A stretch of 15,250 nucleotides of DNA, from assembly GCA_031275915.1 (NCBI GenBank), contig JAISOC010000079.1, positions 1 to 15,250 of the forward strand, written 5' to 3'. Below the pieces are notes generated by a model. The model was not told where the DNA came from. It saw only the letters and a program-made list of their open reading frames with translations, and searched no databases. Of the stretch, positions 1-6,595 are shown one piece after another. Every line of letters starts with the position of its first letter. The stretch's first letter is position 1. The DNA comes from Holosporales bacterium. Its GTDB lineage: Bacteria; Pseudomonadota; Alphaproteobacteria; RUG11792. A program made the translations under genes and the position numbers.

Positions 1-366
1 GCGGTCATAACAAACATAGATATTTTTGTTTTCAGTTGCATTTAAACCTCCGTGGCTTTACTTTGATTGCCAAACAATTGTAAAAACGATTATATACTGT
101 TAAAAACAAATATTCAATAGCAAATGTTACGTATAAAGAAAATATGTTTGTATAAATTTGAATAACAATATTTATTGTGTTTTTTACAAAACGCATACGC
201 TTAGACAATATCAGTTTCACATATGGCAGTGTGGAAGTTCTAATGGAATGTGTGAAATGTGTGCAAGTTTTGTATAAAAAAGCACATTTTGAGGGAATTT
301 TTCTCAAAAAAGTTCCCACTTATTAACGGAAAAATTAACTTTTTTGTGTTATTTTTTCCATCCCCT

Positions 367-392
367 AGCCCCAGCCCGCCACTCTTGGGGCT
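367..392. repeat. Inverted repeat inside a GC-rich islet
   Basis: AGCCCCA (367-373) is the exact reverse complement of TGGGGCT (386-392), with a 12-nt loop. It lies in an islet (362-420) far richer in G+C than its flanks. No U-tract follows on either strand at the right distance, so a terminator is not well supported. It could be the remnant of a dispersed repeat or a transcript-end structure. Confidence 0.4.
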
Positions 393-514
393 CGTGCTCA
401 CTCCCTCATCTATGCACCAGTCATAAAAAGATTAAAAGTACGTTAATTTCTGGAAAAATTTTTTGAGAAAGATATATTAGAATTCAGAGCTATCATAGAT
501 AAGCTCAGTCTTAA

Positions 515-540
515 ATAAGGGTGCTCATATAAGGGTGCTC
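515..540. repeat. 12-bp tandem direct repeat abutting dapB stop
   Basis: ATAAGGGTGCTC occurs at 515-526 and again at 529-540, a 14-bp period. The second copy also forms a small palindrome with the dapB end: ATAAGG (529-534) pairs with CCTTAT (540-545), which overlaps the TAA stop. The origin may be replication slippage. A role in mRNA 3' end formation is possible but unsupported by any U-run. Confidence 0.5.
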
Positions 541-541
541 C

Positions 542-1342
542 TTATGCTTCAGCATATATATTACTCTCAAAGAAATACTCGCACATACTTTGTACAACAG
601 GCAGAATCATGGCTCTGGTGTAATCATGCATAGAATATAAACCTGGCTTTTGATTTTTTATCCAAGGAGCTACCTTAATTGCTCCATCTGCAAAAATTTT
701 CCTAGAAAAAGCATTATGAGATATTACTATCTCCTCGCTTGCTCCAACAAAATTCACTCTGTGCTCTCCAACAGCATTGCCACATCTTTGTATTGAAAAT
801 CCTATTTCTCCTCTTTTTCTTGGAGCTACTACTCCATATCTCACGAAATTAGCCATATCTAAAAAATCATGTCCTCTAGCTTTTGCTATTGTTTTGCCAA
901 GCATAAGGGCAGTTCCTGAAGGAGCATCTTTCTTAAGTCTGTGATGTTTTTCAAAAATTTCTGCATCAAAATCATCTCCCAACGCCTGAGAAAGCATATA
1001 AACAGCAATATTTAATATAGAAACAGCAACACTCATATTAGGGGATCGGAAAACAGGAGCAAATTCAGAATACTTTTCAATAAGTTCATCATGAAATTTT
1101 GATAGACCAGTTGTTCCAATAATTATAGGAATTGTCTTTTTATTATCTGTTGCATACAGCAGCATAGATTCCGTTGCAATTGAGGAAGAAAAATCTATTA
1201 TAACTTCCGTATCGCTAAATAAATCCTCTATCCTATCTTTGCTAGAGACTTTATTTTTGACAACATGCCCATTCTGAAGAGCAGTGCTAATAACACTACT
1301 GCCCATGACTCCAGTTGCCCCTAATACAGAAATCTTCACCAA
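542..1342 (-). CDS. dapB: 4-hydroxy-tetrahydrodipicolinate reductase
   Basis: This cytoplasmic enzyme reduces the DapA product with NAD(P)H in the diaminopimelate/lysine pathway that feeds peptidoglycan. At 266 residues it has normal family length. The Rossmann glycine loop GATGVMG is at residues 8-14, a DFSSS segment at 50-54, GTTG at 76-79, the catalytic HH at 133-134, and KKDAPSGTA at 137-145 with the catalytic lysine. The C-terminal domain carries RGEIGF and GEHRVNF. There is no ATG start. The frame opens with TTG (1342) or GTG (1339), just two codons after the in-frame TGA of ssb, so translation probably depends on coupling to ssb. It is the last gene of the fabG-ssb-dapB cluster. A usually conserved second glycine in the RGG motif is Cys (RCG). 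The assignment is firm; the start is uncertain. Confidence 0.95.
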   Translation of the reverse strand: MVKISVLGATGVMGSSVISTALQNGHVVKNKVSSKDRIEDLFSDTEVIIDFSSSIATESMLLYATDNKKTIPIIIGTTGLSKFHDELIEKYSEFAPVFRSPNMSVAVSILNIAVYMLSQALGDDFDAEIFEKHHRLKKDAPSGTALMLGKTIAKARGHDFLDMANFVRYGVVAPRKRGEIGFSIQRCGNAVGEHRVNFVGASEEIVISHNAFSRKIFADGAIKVAPWIKNQKPGLYSMHDYTRAMILPVVQSMCEYFFESNIYAEA

Positions 1343-1348
1343 TATTTC

Positions 1349-1798
1349 TCAGAAAGGAATGTCATCATCAAGAGGTATATCTGCAGGTCGCTCGTCAATA
1401 TGATAATCCGTATCGGCAATGGAAGGAATATCATTCTGATCGTTTCTCTTGGTATCCATCAATAAAATGTCTCCTTTAAACCTCGAAATTACAATTTCCG
1501 TTGTATACCTTTCCATGCCATTTGCATCCGTCCATTTTCTCGATTGTATTTGCCCATCGACGTATAATTTCGATCCTTTTTTGACAAATTTCTCGCACAA
1601 TTCAGCTAGACGATCATTAAAAGCGACTATTTTGTGCCACTCAGTTTTTTCTTTTCTTTCCCCAGTTATTTTATCCTTCCATGATTCTCCAGTCGCAAGA
1701 CTGAACGAAACAACTTTGGATCCATCAGGCATAAATCTAACTTCAGGATCTCTTCCAACATTACCAACGAGAGTTACCCTGTTCAATGACATCGACAT
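1349..1798 (-). CDS. ssb: Single-stranded DNA-binding protein
   Basis: SSB coats single-stranded DNA during replication, recombination and repair, and recruits partners through its acidic tip. The N-terminal OB fold is recognisable: LNRVTLVGNVGRDPEVR near the start, then a WHKIVAF strand and KGSKLYVDGQIQSRKW. A short polar linker leads to the canonical C-terminal tip DDDIPF. I chose the ATG at 1798 (149 residues, MSMSLNRV), since SSBs normally begin a few residues before LNxV. A GTG at 1819 would add seven residues, and the ATG at 1792 would remove two. The gene starts about 34 bp after fabG ends, and its TGA lies 6 bp before dapB in the same frame. In many genomes ssb stands apart; its position between fabG and dapB is unusual but not unique evidence of transfer. 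Confidence 0.97.
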   Translation of the reverse strand: MSMSLNRVTLVGNVGRDPEVRFMPDGSKVVSFSLATGESWKDKITGERKEKTEWHKIVAFNDRLAELCEKFVKKGSKLYVDGQIQSRKWTDANGMERYTTEIVISRFKGDILLMDTKRNDQNDIPSIADTDYHIDERPADIPLDDDIPF

Positions 1799-1832
1799 TA
1801 CATCTATCCGTCCAATCACTAAATTATTGATA

Positions 1833-2573
1833 TTATATCATCAACATTCCCCCATTTACATGAATTGTTTGCCCTGTTATGTAAGAAGATTCTTTAGAGG
1901 CCAAAAAAAGACACGCATTTGCAATATCCTCAGGATCTCCCACTCTTTGCATTGGAATTTTGGATATGAATTTCTCTCTATTTGCATCAGACAACTTCTC
2001 CATCATCGGAGAATTAATGGCTCCTGGAGCTATACAATTCACTGTTATCCCTTTTCTGGCCACCTCGAGAGCTATGGCCTTTGACATACCAATAATAGCA
2101 GCCTTACTGGCACAGTAGTTCACCTGACCTATATTGCCTGTCAATCCAACCACTGAACTTATATTTATAATCCTTCCATATCTGTTATCTGTCATAACCG
2201 ATACAGCATTTTTTGAGAGCACAAACGCAGCATTGAGATTTATTTTCATTACTTCATCTAAATCTGATTCTTTCATCTTTCCAAAGAGCATATCTTTATT
2301 AATTCCTGCATTATTAATCAAGATATCAAGTCCATTCAGAGACTCTACAGCTTTTGGAATAAGAGTTTCCGTTTCTTCGCTTCTTGATAAATTACAACTA
2401 AGGATATGCACTTTCCTTTTAAAACTTGCAGCCAAATCTGTGAGAGCTTGCTCTCTCGTACCAGATATTGCAACATCCGCCCCACATTTCACAAACGCTG
2501 AAGCTATCGCCCTCCCTATAGAGCCACTCGCGCCTGTTATTAAAATTTTGCTATTAGATATCGAACAAAACAC
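1833..2573 (-). CDS. fabG: 3-oxoacyl-[acyl-carrier-protein] reductase
   Basis: FabG reduces 3-oxoacyl-ACP with NADPH in type II fatty-acid elongation. The 246-residue protein is a classical short-chain dehydrogenase. It has the cofactor loop TGASGSIG at 13-20, NNAG at 87-90, and a complete tetrad Asn112, Ser140, Tyr153 and Lys157 (YCASK). PGAINSPM at 183-190 and a C-terminal TGQTIHVNGG are also typical. Family length and the match to FabG rather than other SDRs are good, though a paralogous SDR reductase cannot be wholly excluded. The only usable start is GTG at 2573; the frame is closed upstream by a stop and contains no ATG before the glycine loop. It heads the leftward cluster with ssb and dapB. 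A terminator-like hairpin lies in its leader at 2634-2650. Confidence 0.93.
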   Translation of the reverse strand: MFCSISNSKILITGASGSIGRAIASAFVKCGADVAISGTREQALTDLAASFKRKVHILSCNLSRSEETETLIPKAVESLNGLDILINNAGINKDMLFGKMKESDLDEVMKINLNAAFVLSKNAVSVMTDNRYGRIINISSVVGLTGNIGQVNYCASKAAIIGMSKAIALEVARKGITVNCIAPGAINSPMMEKLSDANREKFISKIPMQRVGDPEDIANACLFLASKESSYITGQTIHVNGGMLMI

Positions 2574-2633
2574 GCATATACCAAAACCTAATTTATTTGA
2601 TCATCGATCTTAGCATGTTTCCACACAAAAATT

Positions 2634-2650
2634 TACTGCTGAAAGCAGTA
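2634..2650 (-). terminator. Terminator-like hairpin in the fabG leader
   Basis: TACTGCT (2634-2640) and AGCAGTA (2644-2650) form a perfect 7-bp stem with a 3-nt loop. Read on the minus strand, the stem is followed after AA by TTTTT, the form of an intrinsic terminator or attenuator. It lies upstream of fabG and downstream of the divergent HU promoter, so it could attenuate the fabG cluster or stop antisense transcription from the right. Confidence 0.4.
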
Positions 2651-2730
2651 TAAAGAATGGTTTATGTGTGTTTTTTAGTACTCACATTTACTGTGCCCAT
2701 TAAATTAATAAAAATCTATTACAAAACATA

Positions 2731-2760
2731 TTGACTGACAGACATTCATACGGCTAGTAT
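2731..2760 (+). promoter_or_regulatory. Sigma-70-type promoter for the HU gene
   Basis: TTGACT (2731-2736, five of six matches to TTGACA) and TAGTAT (2755-2760, four of six) are separated by 18 bp. Transcription would start near 2767, leaving a leader of about 28 nt before the HU ATG. No terminator is visible between HU and the following tRNA, so this promoter probably also drives tRNA-Val and the dsbD-like gene. Confidence 0.6.
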
Positions 2761-2794
2761 CGGACTACGTTACGGTGTGTTGAATACGGTAGTT

Positions 2795-3097
2795 ATGAAT
2801 AAGGTTGAATTAGTTACAGAAATCGCAGAGGTTTCTGGATTAAAAAAAATCGAAGCTGAAAAAGCTTTAGATGCTTTTGTACGTGTTGTTGAAAAAGCAT
2901 TAGCAAAAGGGGACGAGATACGACTTGTTGGATTTGGGACGTTTTCAGTGTCCAAAAGAGCTGCAACAGAGGGACGTAACCCAAAGACTGGGGCTCCTAT
3001 CTCGATTCCAGAAAGAAAAGTTCCCAAGTTTAAACCCGGCAAGCAATTGAAAGACTGCGCTTGCGGTTGCAACAAAAAAGGTTGTGGTAAGAAGTAA
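2795..3097 (+). CDS. HU-family DNA-binding protein with Cys-rich tail
   Basis: HU proteins dimerise and bend DNA to organise the nucleoid. From the ATG at 2795 the product has 100 residues and starts MNKVELV, the usual HU N-terminus; a GTG at 2777 would add six residues. The dimer signature GFGTF is at 46-50. The DNA-binding arm carries GRNPKTG at 60-66 and the proline-containing tip, then VPKFKPGK at 76-83. The usual protein ends near here. This one continues as KDCACGCNKKGCGKK, placing four cysteines (88, 90, 92, 97) in ten residues. That extension is odd and could bind metal or form disulfides. The gene is closely followed (10 nt) by tRNA-Val. Whether it is hupA/hupB-like or an IHF-like variant cannot be settled; HU is favoured. 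Confidence 0.93.
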   Translation: MNKVELVTEIAEVSGLKKIEAEKALDAFVRVVEKALAKGDEIRLVGFGTFSVSKRAATEGRNPKTGAPISIPERKVPKFKPGKQLKDCACGCNKKGCGKK

Positions 3098-3107
3098 GCA
3101 TAGCAAT

Positions 3108-3182
3108 GGGCGATTGGCTCAGTGGTAGAGCATCTCGTTTACACCGAGGGGGTCGGCGGTTCGAGTCCGTCATCGCCCACCA
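3108..3182 (+). tRNA. tRNA-Val(UAC)
   Basis: A complete cloverleaf folds. The acceptor GGGCGAT pairs with ATCGCCC; the D stem is GCTC/GAGC; the anticodon stem TCTCG/CGAGG holds the loop TTTACAC with anticodon TAC. The variable loop is five nucleotides, and the T arm has the loop TTCGAGT. The CCA end is encoded (3180-3182). It sits 10 nt after HU with no terminator, so it is probably excised from a longer transcript. Confidence 0.97.
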
Positions 3183-3183
3183 C

Positions 3184-3267
3184 CTTGTTTTCATTTGCTT
3201 GTGTCTGGTACTGGGAGGGTGCGGGAGAGAGTCACCACCTGAAAGACCAACTGTGGTGATAGAGTGA
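3184..3267 (+). pseudogene. Possible small lipoprotein or its remnant
   Basis: The frame directly after the tRNA CCA end reads LVFICLCLVLGGCGRESPPE and ends 8 residues later at TGA (3265-3267). It resembles a lipoprotein signal peptide with a lipobox (LGGC) and a short polar tail. The stop overlaps the GTG start of the dsbD-like gene by four bases (GTGA), as in translationally coupled genes. No standard start codon precedes the hydrophobic stretch outside the tRNA. The only in-frame ATG is at 3106, whose frame runs through the whole tRNA. TTG at 3199 would leave too short a signal. A gene truncated at its 5' end beside the tRNA, or chance, are both possible. Confidence 0.3.
3232..3259 (+). 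promoter_or_regulatory. Hairpin covering the dsbD-like ribosome binding site
   Basis: TCACCAC (3232-3238) is the exact complement of GTGGTGA (3253-3259), with a 14-nt loop. The 3' arm contains GGTGA, the only Shine-Dalgarno-like sequence for the GTG start at 3264 (4-nt spacing). If folded, the arm would hide that site. Ribosomes reading the short upstream frame would open it. Confidence 0.4.
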
Positions 3268-4883
3268 TAAAGAAGTGTTTCTTCGTACTTTTCTTGCTTT
3301 CTTTGTCAACTCTCCTGTGTTTTAGAGTTGATTCTTGTGGCATTAGATCGTCTGTCGCGCAAAACAGTGCCAAGCAATTGTGGGTATCCATTGACTTTAA
3401 GCTGAATAATGGCTCATACATCGTTGCCCCTGTTGGGAAAGGAGTTTCTGTGGCTCCTTCGTTTGCGTGGAAAAACGCCAAAGTAATCAGAACCGTTTGG
3501 CCTGAATCATCGAAGTTACCTCCTGATAACGTCTATAGTGGATACAAGCGTGATTTCTCTGTCCTGTTTTCAGTACTTCCGATTGATAGAAACTCACCGA
3601 TCTCATGTGACGTTTTCTATGTTGTATGTGATAACGCCTGTAGACCAGTTCAAGAAAATCTTGTTGTAAAATATGATGGTTTACTCAACCAAGATGAAAT
3701 AAGAAACGCCATTGGGATGTCATCTATTAATTTCTTGTTGGTTCTCTGTATGGCTTTTCTTGGAGGAATAATTTTAAATTGTATGCCATGTGTATTCCCT
3801 GTTTTATCTTTAAAGATTTTTAGTGTTCTAAAGAATAGAACTTCTCTGAAGGAACAGGGATTATATTTTGCGGGAGGAGTTATTGCAACATTCCTGTCTA
3901 TAGGCACATTAATACTGAATGCAAGGCGCTTTGGAGAAACTTTGGGATGGGGATTTTACATGCAAAATCCAATATTTGTAGCCTGTCTGCTTCTAATCTT
4001 TTTGATGTGTGCCTTGTATTTCTTCGGTTTGTATAATATCTCAAACTTCGTATTTTTAACTCAAAACAAACCAAAGGCTCGTAGTTTAAGCATACAATCA
4101 TTCTTAAATGGAGTGTTTACAAGCATAGCCTCTGGAGTTTGTGTTGGACCATTTGTGGGAATTGCTATTGGATTAGCTCTCGTTTATAACAATATTTTCA
4201 TGTCGTACCTAGTTTTTATAGCCTTAGGCCTTGGGGTAGCCTTCCCATTTTCACTTGTCTGTTTTATCCCTTTTTTCGGAAAGTTCTTGCCAAAACCTGG
4301 ATCATGGATGGTTATTTTCAAAGAATTTATGGGATTCTTAATGATTTTTTCATGCGTTTGGACAATATGGATTCTCTCTTCTCAAATAAACATACAGAAG
4401 TTGATAATAACTATAACAAGTGTCATTGTCTTTGCCATGTTTATTTGGTCACTTAAATATTTCAAAAAAACTTCAATTGTCGGAATAATTGTTTCTGTCT
4501 TCTTTGTTTTTGTACAAGTTCATGAACAAAAACTCTCAGAAAATATAGAATGGAAAAAATTTTCATTTAAAGAACTAGAGGAAGCTCAGCAGAAGCACCT
4601 TCCAATTTTTTTAAACTTTACGGCGGCCTGGTGTTTAACTTGTAGTGTAAATGATATTGCGCTTAACGATGAAAGGGTAGTAGAGGCCTTTAGAAAGCAT
4701 AATATACAAGCAATTAAAGCTGACTGGACACTTAAGGATGCTCCTATCTCAAATATTTTAAACACTTTCGGTTCAAATTCTGTGCCATTCAATGTGTACT
4801 ATAAACCAAATAGCAATAAGCCAATAATTCTTCCACCTATTTTAAGTCCAAGTAAAATTGTAGAAATTGTTGAACATCAATAA
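3264..4883 (+). CDS. DsbD/ScsB-like thiol:disulfide interchange protein
   Basis: Proteins of this family carry electrons from cytoplasmic thioredoxin across the inner membrane to periplasmic thiol partners. The 539-residue product has all three modules. An N-terminal signal peptide (about 1-24) precedes a periplasmic alpha domain with a VCDNAC pair (Cys122, Cys126). The membrane beta domain (about 155-420) carries LNCMPCVFPVLSLK (Cys173, Cys176) and SGVCVGPFVG with the partner Cys293. The C-terminal thioredoxin-like gamma domain has FTAAWCLTC (Cys457, Cys460) and a cis-proline SVPF at 506-509. The sequence style is closer to ScsB/alphaproteobacterial DsbD than to E. coli DsbD, so no symbol is assigned. 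The GTG start at 3264 is supported by the ideal signal peptide MIKKCFFVLF and by GGTGA just upstream. It is likely co-transcribed with HU and tRNA-Val. Confidence 0.93.
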   Translation: MIKKCFFVLFLLSLSTLLCFRVDSCGIRSSVAQNSAKQLWVSIDFKLNNGSYIVAPVGKGVSVAPSFAWKNAKVIRTVWPESSKLPPDNVYSGYKRDFSVLFSVLPIDRNSPISCDVFYVVCDNACRPVQENLVVKYDGLLNQDEIRNAIGMSSINFLLVLCMAFLGGIILNCMPCVFPVLSLKIFSVLKNRTSLKEQGLYFAGGVIATFLSIGTLILNARRFGETLGWGFYMQNPIFVACLLLIFLMCALYFFGLYNISNFVFLTQNKPKARSLSIQSFLNGVFTSIASGVCVGPFVGIAIGLALVYNNIFMSYLVFIALGLGVAFPFSLVCFIPFFGKFLPKPGSWMVIFKEFMGFLMIFSCVWTIWILSSQINIQKLIITITSVIVFAMFIWSLKYFKKTSIVGIIVSVFFVFVQVHEQKLSENIEWKKFSFKELEEAQQKHLPIFLNFTAAWCLTCSVNDIALNDERVVEAFRKHNIQAIKADWTLKDAPISNILNTFGSNSVPFNVYYKPNSNKPIILPPILSPSKIVEIVEHQ

Positions 4884-4926
4884 CCACCGGACACTCTGTT
4901 TTTGTGAAATTTCTCTGTTGTACCGA

Positions 4927-5040
4927 TCACTCCCAATTTGGCCAGACGTCAGATGCATAGTAGTCAGGTACATCGCCTTCATAGAGCCAAGAACCATACG
5001 CAGTTCTCCTCACATCTTTCTTTTCTTCGCTAAGTTGCAC
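4927..5040 (-). CDS. Possible 37-residue protein, unknown function
   Basis: A minus-strand frame from GTG (5040) to TGA (4927-4929) encodes a charged protein ending in RRTAYGSWLYEGDVPDYYAS and then DVWPNWE. It occupies the gap between the dsbD-like gene and gatB, which is richer in G+C than other spacers here and shows ordinary codon choice. The YGSW-x3-G-x3-DY arrangement loosely recalls the C-terminal YGDWE-x-KG-x3-DF motif of DUF1674/SDHAF4 succinate dehydrogenase assembly proteins, but this is a weak likeness. There is no clear Shine-Dalgarno sequence, and the frame is closed five codons upstream by TAG. It could be a small gene, a remnant of a larger one, or chance. Confidence 0.35.
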   Translation of the reverse strand: MQLSEEKKDVRRTAYGSWLYEGDVPDYYASDVWPNWE

Positions 5041-5071
5041 AGCGTTAATCTATAGGAAACATTTACTAACG

Positions 5072-5080
5072 TGCTACAAT
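5072..5080 (+). promoter_or_regulatory. Extended -10 promoter for gatB
   Basis: TGCTACAAT (5072-5080) matches the extended -10 form TGnTATAAT with one change. No good -35 hexamer lies 16-18 bp upstream, as is common with extended -10 promoters. The start would fall near 5087, about 28 nt before the gatB ATG. The permease gene at 11779 has a very similar element. Confidence 0.5.
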
Positions 5081-5114
5081 ATGCCGTGTTATACCACTTT
5101 ACGAATTTGGTTCT

Positions 5115-6569
5115 ATGAATGAAGGAAACTTGGTGCGAGGTTGGGAAGTGGTCATAGGCCTGGAAGTTCACGCTCAGATTAGTTCTAATTCCAAGTTATT
5201 TAGTGATAGTTCGACTGAATTTGGAGCTGATCCAAATACTCATGTTTCCACGTATGACGCAGCTTTCCCTGGGATGTTGCCAGTTGTTAACAGCTTCTGT
5301 CTAGATCAGGCAGTCAAAACTGGTATAGCTATTGATGGAACAATTCACAACGTCTCTATTTTCGATAGAAAAAACTATTTCTATCCGGATCTTCCGGCTG
5401 GGTATCAAATATCTCAGCTTTACAGACCCATAGTAACAGAGGGGAAAATTGCTATAAACATTAATGGAATTGAAAAAATTATAAACATAGAGAGGATTCA
5501 TATTGAGCAGGACGCAGGAAAGAGTATTCATGATTTATCTTCAGATTACTCATATATAGATCTCAATAGATCTGGAATTCCATTGATGGAAATTGTGTCT
5601 AAGCCAGATATGAGATCCTCTGAAGAAGCTATGTTATACGTTAAGAAATTGAGAATGATCCTAAGATATATAGGAACCTGCAATTGTGATATGGAGAAAG
5701 GGAATCTCAGAGCGGATGCTAATGTGTCTATTCATAAACCTGGAACTCCCCTTGGCAAGCGTGCTGAAATCAAAAATATAAACTCTATAAAGTTTCTTGG
5801 ACAGGCTATCGATTATGAAATAGAAAGACAAATAGGGGTTGTTGAAGGTGGAGGAACTGTTGTGCAAGAGACTCGTCTGTTCGATTCCTCTTCCGGAGAG
5901 ACTAGGTCTATGAGATCCAAGGAAGATGCTGAAGATTATAGATATTTCCCAGATCCGGATCTAAAACCCATGATACTCACAGACGAAAGAATAGAAAAAA
6001 TCAGAGAATCTATGCCTGAATTGCCTGATGCTAAGAGAACCAGATTTATGAAGAGCTATGGTATAAGCGAGGCAGATGCCAATATATTGACAGAAGATAC
6101 TGAAATCGCCCAACAGTTTGAAAAGGCTGTATCTTTCTCCAAATCTGGCCAAAATGCTCCAAAACTAATAGCAAATTGGATGATATGTGAGCTCTTTGCA
6201 GTTCTCAATAAAGAAGGGCAAACAATACAGGATTTACAATTCCCCATTGAATATATAGCAGAATTAGTCGATATGATTGTGAGTGGAACAATATCCGGAA
6301 AAATAGCAAAAGTTGTTTTTTCAAAAATGTTTGAAACTCTGAATTCTCCATCGAAAATTGTGAGCAACATGGGACTTACTCAAATTTCAGATGAAACCAT
6401 CATAAAAGAGACAATACTGAAAGTACTGGCTGGTCATAAAGATAAAGTCGAGGAATACAGATCTGGGAAGCATAAACTCTTCGGATTTTTCGTTGGAATA
6501 ACTATGAAGGAATTGCAAGGAAAGGGCAACCCCGACATGATTAATAAAATTTTAAAGCAGTTATTGTAA
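5115..6569 (+). CDS. gatB: Asp-tRNA(Asn)/Glu-tRNA(Gln) amidotransferase subunit B
   Basis: GatB binds the misacylated tRNA and activates its side chain. With GatA and GatC it converts Glu-tRNA(Gln), and where relevant Asp-tRNA(Asn), to the correct amide form. The 484-residue length is typical. The N-terminal cradle domain shows VVIGLEVHAQ at 12-21, FPGMLPVVN at 51-59, DRKNYFYPDLPAGYQISQ, and IEQDAGKS. These are followed by DLNRSGIPLMEIVSKPD, GNLRADANVS, EIKNINS and DYRYFPDPDL. The helical and C-terminal YqeY-like domains end with VEEYRSGK, GFFVG, MKELQGKGNP and a short leucine-rich tail. gatC and gatA are not adjacent in this window, so the subunits must be encoded elsewhere. The ATG at 5115 has no strong Shine-Dalgarno sequence but gives the expected N-terminus. 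Transcription ends at the hairpin after 6574. Confidence 0.97.
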   Translation: MNEGNLVRGWEVVIGLEVHAQISSNSKLFSDSSTEFGADPNTHVSTYDAAFPGMLPVVNSFCLDQAVKTGIAIDGTIHNVSIFDRKNYFYPDLPAGYQISQLYRPIVTEGKIAININGIEKIINIERIHIEQDAGKSIHDLSSDYSYIDLNRSGIPLMEIVSKPDMRSSEEAMLYVKKLRMILRYIGTCNCDMEKGNLRADANVSIHKPGTPLGKRAEIKNINSIKFLGQAIDYEIERQIGVVEGGGTVVQETRLFDSSSGETRSMRSKEDAEDYRYFPDPDLKPMILTDERIEKIRESMPELPDAKRTRFMKSYGISEADANILTEDTEIAQQFEKAVSFSKSGQNAPKLIANWMICELFAVLNKEGQTIQDLQFPIEYIAELVDMIVSGTISGKIAKVVFSKMFETLNSPSKIVSNMGLTQISDETIIKETILKVLAGHKDKVEEYRSGKHKLFGFFVGITMKELQGKGNPDMINKILKQLL

Positions 6570-6574
6570 AAAGG

Positions 6575-6594
6575 TATTGCATAAAATGGCAATA
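6575..6594. terminator. Bidirectional terminator-like hairpin between convergent genes
   Basis: TATTGC (6575-6580) and GCAATA (6589-6594) form a 6-bp stem with an 8-nt loop. On the plus strand ATTATTTGT follows; on the minus strand CCTTTTTAC follows, a better U-tract. It separates gatB from the minus-strand gene ending at 6596. The stem is short, so efficiency is uncertain. Confidence 0.5.
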
Positions 6595-6595
6595 A

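Larger units (their letters stand above)
1..541. other. Non-coding region downstream of dapB
   Basis: No convincing gene is visible. The longest open frame (minus strand, about 95 codons, 32-319) would need a GTG start with no Shine-Dalgarno sequence, and its product is low-complexity and basic/aromatic, so I treat it as chance. The stretch holds an AT-rich half (1-360), a hairpin-forming sequence with arms at 293-302 and 308-317, a GC-rich islet at 362-420, and short repeats next to the dapB stop codon. The dapB transcript, read leftward, must end here, but no canonical U-tailed terminator is evident. Confidence 0.6.

Noticed and set aside
32..319. 95-codon minus-strand open frame
   Set aside because: GTG start without a Shine-Dalgarno sequence, low-complexity product in AT-rich spacer, no recognisable motif; more likely chance.
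1449..2084. 211-codon plus-strand frame
   Set aside because: Antisense to ssb and fabG, both unambiguous; shadow frame.
4867..5055. 62-codon plus-strand frame after the dsbD-like gene
   Set aside because: Starts inside dsbD, has no ribosome binding site, and its opposite strand holds a more protein-like frame.
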